DNA of 64,000 nt, from contig BDSL01000050.1 of the NCBI GenBank assembly GCA_003116995.1, forward strand, positions 186,001 to 250,000, given 5' to 3'. Shown piece by piece: positions 58,481 through 64,000 of the stretch. The position numbers and the translations under genes were made by a program. How positions within the stretch are numbered: position 1 is the first letter of the stretch; each line of letters opens with the position of its first letter. The DNA is from Yamagishiella unicocca (taxonomy: Eukaryota; Chlorophyta; Chlorophyceae; Chlamydomonadales; Volvocaceae). The notes under the pieces are model-generated. The model was not told where the DNA came from, made no database searches, and saw nothing but the letters and a program-made list of their open reading frames with translations.

Positions 58481-59300
58481 ATGTCTTATGATGAAGTGGA
58501 GATAGAGGACATGACTTGGAACGAGAAGCTTCAGGCGTACACCTACCCTTGTCCATGCGGGGACTTGTTCCAAATTACGAAGGTCAGTGAATTTCATAGA
58601 AGGATGAATGTGTGAGTATGTGTCAGCGGTACAGTAGCGGCCTTGACTCGCACGGCGCCGCCAACGCAGGAAGAGCTGCGCGGGGGTGAGGAAATCGCTC
58701 GGTGTCCCAGCTGCAGCTTGTACATCACAGTTGTTTACGACCCGGTAAGGTGTGGGTGCGTGTCTTCGGTAATGCCGTGAGGGTAACAGAGGGTACCATG
58801 GCGGACAGCAGCCGTGCCAGGTAGCCGAACCTTGAAAGTAGTATTTCCATACATAGCCATGGGCTGCTACTGTTATTATTCAGGGAGGGGGGGTATGGCA
58901 CACGCTGGCGCAGGCACCTGGGGGCCGCTGTGCAACACACACGGTCCTGCCGGCCTGCCAGTGTGTGATGGCGCCTCTGAACGCTTCCTTCGTCTTCGCG
59001 CCCCTGGTCGTCCAGTCCGTGCCCGTGGATATCCCGTTGGGGATCCTTTGGGGATGCGGTTGGCGTCGAAAGGCAAAACAAGGTGTCCAGCATTTCCCTC
59101 TGATTGAAAACTGCTGCGCTGGGGCCGCATCACCAACCACCTCACATGGCTCCCGCTTTTCCAACACCCCATGCCTGCCTGCATTTCCTCTTTTCGGCCA
59201 CTCACCCCGCGGCTTCCAGGAAGACTTCGAGGATGCGGCAGCGGCGGAGGAAAGCAGCAGCCGGCCGGACCCTGCTCCCACAGAGATCGAGGTGCACTAA
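58481..59300 (+). CDS. DPH3: DPH3, diphthamide biosynthesis CSL-type zinc protein
   Basis: Small iron/zinc protein (yeast KTI11) that donates electrons to the Dph1-Dph2 radical enzyme in the first step of diphthamide synthesis on elongation factor 2, and also serves Elongator-dependent tRNA modification (family knowledge); cytosolic. Three phase-0 exons, 58481-58582, 58670-58744 and 59220-59300 (TAA), encode 85 residues, the normal family length. It starts [18 protein letters not shown], then [32 protein letters not shown] and VVYDP. All four Cys ligands of the CSL zinc finger (CPC...CPSC) are present, with the conserved acidic N-terminus. The C-terminal 26 residues ([14 protein letters not shown]...) are a variable acidic tail. 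Nothing suggests a pseudogene. Confidence 0.96.
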
Positions 59301-59502
59301 GCCAGCACCACACATGCTGGAGGTGATGCTTTAGGGCGCGGGCCGTGGACGGGACGACGGGACCGGCGGCCACCATGTCCTCTCAGCGCCCGGCAAGGCG
59401 CATGGGCGCACTCAGGCACTTGCTGCTGCCGGTGGCATGCCATGCCTGAGCGAGCTCACCCGGCTCCCAGCCGCGTCTCCAAAGGCGTCTTGGCGGACAT
59501 TT

Positions 59503-59507
59503 TGTAA
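59503..59507 (+). terminator. TGTAA polyadenylation signal of DPH3
   Basis: TGTAA about 200 bp after the DPH3 stop codon, the chlorophycean polyadenylation motif, in a fitting position. Confidence 0.55.
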
Positions 59508-62500
59508 TTCGGGAGGGGCAGGGGCCTGCCTGGACAGGGGCAGGGGCCTGTCTGGACAGGGGCAGGGGTGTAGGTGCTCTGGAATGTTTGCGTGGATCGT
59601 CCGCATTGCGTGACTACTTTCTGGAAGGTTCGCTGGTCGAGTTGGTTTCAAGGTTGGGCATCGGTAATGGCGGCCGCCCTGGTGGCTTGGCATGTGTGGG
59701 GGTAAGGAGTGCGGTCGTGGCGGATGTGTTAGTAAGACCTGAGCCGATGTCTGGTGTTTGCCGTCGGGACGCGGGGCGCTGTGTGTGTTGGTACTGGTTG
59801 TCCCAGGAGTGAGTGGGTCGGGAGGTTTTGCGCTGCGCCGCTGAAAGTCGATGCACCGTCTAGGAGTGCTAACCGGTTGATTCTTACCTCCTGAGCTAGG
59901 AGTTCATGCATGGATTTTGAGGACGCTGTGAAGCAGCGCCAGAGTGTTGCCTGTCAGTCGTGTGGTTGCGTGTTAATGGTCGGGTAGTAATTGTTGGCGG
60001 GCCGGCCGTGTGGAGGCGAGGCCGCAAGCACGCCCGCCGCCCAGGTACATTTTATGTTTTCATGTTTCAATGCCCTCCAGCAAAGTTGCACGAGTCCGGT
60101 CTCTGGGCGCCCAGTAGGGTTCACGTGTACGGCGTGATGCCAAAAACTCGCTGGGGAAACGCGGCCCATCAGGGTCGGGGCCTTGTGCGGAGCGTTTGTG
60201 AAGATGCACCGTTGTGAGCGTGTGAGCCGCAGGCAGGTGCTGTTGCACGTCGCTATTGAAAAGAGGCGTCGGCAAAGAGCGGAGTGGAGGGGAGGGCAGG
60301 CCACAGCAGGAGAAGGCCAGGGTGAGCAGGGGAGGGCAGAGCAGGAGAAGGCCAGGGTGAGCAGGGGAGGGCAGAGCGGAACAGGGGAGGGCAGGGCAGG
60401 CAGTGTTCAAGAGGTCTGCACTCCGCCTCTCCTAAGCGCGCGTATGCCCCTAGCGCTACTGGCCACAAACCTAGCTTTGCCCCGTTGGGATGTGCTGGTA
60501 TTCCGTTCACTTGGCAGAGGTGGTTGGCGGCGTGTTGTGGCGCATGCCAAGCACTAAGGTGACCTGGCTCTTTCCCGATCGCTCTGTGGAGCGTGGCCGA
60601 CGCCACGTGGGGCATGGCCGACGCCACGTGGGGGATCGGCCACGAGCGGGCGCAGCCTCAGTTGAGGGGTGCCGTCGGGTTTAGCATTGAGCTGGCTAGG
60701 GAGGTGCAGGCCGCTTCGGAGGACAGTCCAACGCTGGATTGTCGACGCAGGCCGGCGATGTAGCTGCTGAGGCCTTCTGCTTTTGTCGCGAGCAGTTTCA
60801 AGCCAGCAGACTTCATCCTCATATTCGGAATCGTAACGGGAATTGCGGATCGGAATTCGGGACTGTGCCCCCGTGCGTGTTTTTGTGGGTGCGCTTTCGT
60901 CCTTAGGGTCTATCTCTCGGCATCATGGACAGCTATAGTTGCTGTGGAGGACCTATGTGCGTAGACGTGTCAGCGTGCAGGCCAACCTCAATGCCAGGCT
61001 GCTTGCGGCCACAACGGTTGTCGTACTCCGAATGGTACGGCGCCCATGTTTTCTGGGCACATTGTTGAGAAGGCCATGTAATGCGTCGCACCACGATGCT
61101 CCAAAACCAGCTCCCACAGCAGCCTCCGAAACCGCGATCAGGTGACGGCTTTGGAGGTCCTCGCTGAAGTCTGTTAGGCGCTGACGAGTTGTTCTGCTCA
61201 CCCGCCAGTGGCGCAGTTTTGACTGACGACTCTTCCTGTTGGAGCTTTGACCAAGCCACTACTTCCGGCAGGGCCAGCACCATTAAACGATTACTACTAC
61301 CAACGGAACTGTTGCCTTCACAGTTTGTTGGTTACATGAGGGAACGTAGGTCAGCACGGCGCCCGATGGCTCTACCTTCTGGTCTGGGGCACAGTGTAAC
61401 AGATACTACTACGGCAGTCAGCTGGCCGGAATTAAATCTAAGGAGGCGTACAAGTGACATGCTCTGCGACCCCGCCGGCTCGCTGTTCAGCAGGAACAGT
61501 ACACAGGCGCTCCGCTGATCCCCCATCAATCGCTACGGCTTCGTTGGATGCTTACCCGCGCCGTTGTTGCAACGGCGGGTCCTGGGGCTTGGCCGCCAAG
61601 GAAAAAAGTCACAACGCATGGACCGGCCGCCGCGCGGTGTGAGCAGTAGGGGTGATACTTGCTGCAGTGGGCTCCAGTCTGTGTGCGTGTGTAAGTGTTC
61701 GTCGCTGAGCCAGCTGGCATGTTGGAGTACTTCACCCCTTCACAGCTGTAGCTGGTGCGTGTGGCGCACGTGGTGCTTAGCGTTCCTGCCACCCCGGCCC
61801 ACTGAGGAGGAGACAACGATAATGACCAGATTCATCAGGGTTTGATGCCCATCCTTGCCCGGGAACGAGTCAACAACCCCGTACCTTGCCCACAGTGCCT
61901 ACGAAATCCCGTTACAACAACCCTGTACCCTGCCTACAGTGCCTACGAAATCCAGCACTTCCTTGGGTCGCTGTGACCTCTACACACCAATCATTGGCAT
62001 TGCAGTAACTGTTACAAGTAGTATATTACAATGTTGTTCGCCACGCTAACAATACCTCAGCGCTGCTTCGAGTCTTTGCTAGTTCCATGCAAAATTTGGC
62101 CGTGTTCGATGTCAGGACCTGTCAGGACCTTTGCCACGCGGCCCCGCCCACGCGGCTGACCGCCCACCTAAGCCCAGTGTAACGCAAGACATGTGATGCA
62201 TGTCCAGGTTAATGCCGTCGCACCTGACCGCCGTACACGAGGGATAGGCAATGGCCCCGCCCTGGCAAAGCTCCCCCCCATTGATTTATCCCAAAGGCGA
62301 CGTTGCAAACCACGCTACAGCAGCACCCTGTTGCACGGCTCCCTGCTCACCCCCTACTGGAAGAGGCAGCAAGCAGCACAGCTGTCCTGTGTCGCCCCGC
62401 AGGACCCCTTCCTCTCAGTTCCAAACGCCCGCAACCGTTCGCTACCAGCTCTCTGGCGCATGTTTCGCCACTCGCTTCCACCTCCCAGCCCAACGTCATG

Positions 62501-63875
62501 TACGATGGATACAACGTACGGCAGACAAAATGCAACCGCATGCCGGCATTTATGATTGGGTTGCGCCGTCGCGGGAAACCCTTCCGCGCAGCCTTTAAAG
62601 AAACGTGCTCTGCACGTCGTGCAAAATACCCACGAAGGGCTCACTCGAGGGCTGGCAATCGTAACGCTGGCAATAGGCTCCACAACCTATGCTCGCAAGG
62701 CATGCGCAGGCACTGCTCGGGAGCGGTCTACAGCTGGCGGCCCCTCTCTCGTGCCACCAGGCGGCCGCTCGACAGCCGGTAATAAAATATGCCACAGGCG
62801 CCAATCTCGTCGCCGTACGTACACTGCCGTACAGCCGCAAGCGCAGATGGCAGCCGACACCTGACTCTTCCCCCAGGCGCAAATGCACGGATGGCACCTC
62901 GGGGTGCCAGAGGGGCCTTACTTCCAGTTGTCACCAAGAGCCACGCGCGCAGCGCTCTTAAGCATTACTCAGCAACCCTGAACGACTACAGCCCGAGGAG
63001 GATCAGACGCGAGCGCAGGCCGAAGCGCCCATGGCTGCATCAGGGGGACGCACCCCCTGGACGCCGCCATCCTTTGCTCCGACGTCATTCGGCCACATAT
63101 CCCCAAATACAAGAGCGCCAGAAAGCCGAAATACCGTGCGCCAGAAAGCCCGCTCGTACGCCACACATATCCCCAAAGCCCGCTCGTACGCCACACCACA
63201 CATATCCCGAAGTATAAGAGGGCACCGTCCATCAGAGGGCCCGCTAGTATCGGTAGGTGTTGGCCTGCAGTGAGAACCGCGACTGCGGGCTGCTGACTGC
63301 GTGGCATCAGATGCTTCGCACATGCGCGGTACATATCGAGCATTGCCAGCGCTCGTGTACAAGTCGGTGCCAGCACAGAAGGCCGTCGCGCCGTCTCCGC
63401 TACCTCCGCTTGCCGTCCGCAACGGCCTAGAGCTGCACTACACGGAAGCTACAATGAACCATCGCTCGCAGCTGACGCCGCAAGTTGCGCGTTCCAGCAC
63501 CGTTCGCCCGGACACACGGTCAGCTCGTTAGTAAACGCTTTCCGGTAGCAGTCGATGCGTTGCCCCCTCCCTCAGGTATTCGCAGGGCTCATTCACTACA
63601 GCTGCAGCAACACCCCCAAACATCCAAGACGAATCAGCTGCGCCGTGGCAGCCGTTCACACCTCGTCGGCAGCCCTGCGGGCCCAGGAGCGAGCCCGCAC
63701 AGCCAAAAATCGCCCCGCCGCATTTCGTAACTTTCGTTACGGCACACAACAAAAAGGAACCCCGCCGCACTTCTTCACTGCACGGCCCAAAACCGAAGCG
63801 CTGCATTGTGGAGAAGCCCTCCGATGCGCTGGAGGCCTGCGCTGCATCGGGTTTGCGGAGTAACCCTCCCTGGAG
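59508..63875. other. Downstream of DPH3 to near the window end, no confirmed gene
   Basis: Contains small tandem repeats: GGACAGGGGCAGGGGCCTG at 59513-59570, a roughly 37-bp unit (AGAAGGCCAGGGTGAGCAGG...) at 60309-60395, GGCCGACGCCACGTGGGGCA at 60594-60640, and a 29-bp unit with GCCCGCTCGTACGCCACAC at 63147-63212. R6 fragments lie at 61347-61410 (minus) and 61655-61680 (plus). Many ORFs exist on both strands, none with a motif I recognise. Confidence 0.4.
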
Positions 63876-63977
63876 GCTGAGAAAGCACTCGCCCTGGCGC
63901 TCGACAATCTGGACTTTGCAAACATTGAACGAAGCCCGCTCTTGGTTCGGGGGTTTCAGCGCGTTCCCATCACATAA
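63876..63977 (+). CDS. Possible terminal exon, unknown product
   Basis: Acceptor-like CCCTCCCTGGAG followed by 33 codons of natural, helical composition (AEKALALALDNLDFANIERS...) and TAA at 63975-63977. No upstream partner exon or family was established, and the opposite strand is also open here. Confidence 0.22.
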   Translation, partial: AEKALALALDNLDFANIERSPLLVRGFQRVPIT

Positions 63978-64000
63978 CGCGTTGCAAAACATGCCGGACG

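Noticed and set aside
63301..63531. Faint resemblance of a plus ORF (NGLELHYTEATMNHRS) to the N-terminus of Fe/Mn superoxide dismutase
   Set aside because: Metal-ligand context is absent and no downstream SOD motifs are found; likely chance.
1..63999. CRISPR array, bacterial operon or integrated virus
   Set aside because: No direct repeats with unique spacers, no cas, capsid, polymerase or integrase motifs were seen; every confident gene has spliceosomal introns.

Overview
The window looks like nuclear DNA of a GC-rich chlorophycean (volvocine/Chlamydomonas-type) green alga. The evidence is genes cut into many short exons with GTGAGT/GTGCGT-like donors and CAG acceptors, TGTAA-type 3' signals, an octotricopeptide (OPR) organelle RNA factor, large PAS/class III cyclases, and Ala/Gly/Pro-rich proteins. 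No bacterial or organellar gene order is seen. All splice models below were made by eye from donor/acceptor sites, reading phase and family motifs; they are not transcript-supported.

Layout. Minus strand, 1-14.7 kb: an oxysterol-binding-protein-related (ORP) lipid-transfer gene with 20 phase-consistent exons, whose last exon is not resolved in the window and whose introns are packed with short dispersed repeats and minisatellites. Minus strand, 15.07-15.82 kb: a three-exon LYR-motif mitochondrial protein. Minus strand, 18.66-24.90 kb: an intron-poor OPR protein of about 1990 codons. Plus strand, 26.42-29.61 kb: an unrecognised protein with an N-terminal hydrophobic segment. Plus strand, 33.36-41.84 kb and 46.03-54.59 kb: two tandem guanylate-cyclase paralogues with the same 13-exon structure. 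Plus strand, 58.48-59.30 kb: DPH3, the small zinc protein of diphthamide synthesis. The gaps (16-18.6, 24.9-26.4, 29.6-33.3, 41.8-46.0, 54.6-58.5 and 59.3-64.0 kb) hold short interspersed elements, minisatellites and a few coding-like segments that I could not assign.

The genes do not form a pathway: lipid transfer, mitochondrial LYR assembly, organelle RNA metabolism, cyclic-GMP signalling and translation-factor modification sit side by side, as is normal in a eukaryotic genome. The most interesting signals are the tandem cyclases (a PAS domain apparently split by a 650-720 residue insertion, acylation-type N-termini, and a sharply bounded block of near identity suggesting gene conversion), the repeat family that colonised the ORP introns in both orientations, and a duplicated splice donor inside the ORP PH-domain exon.
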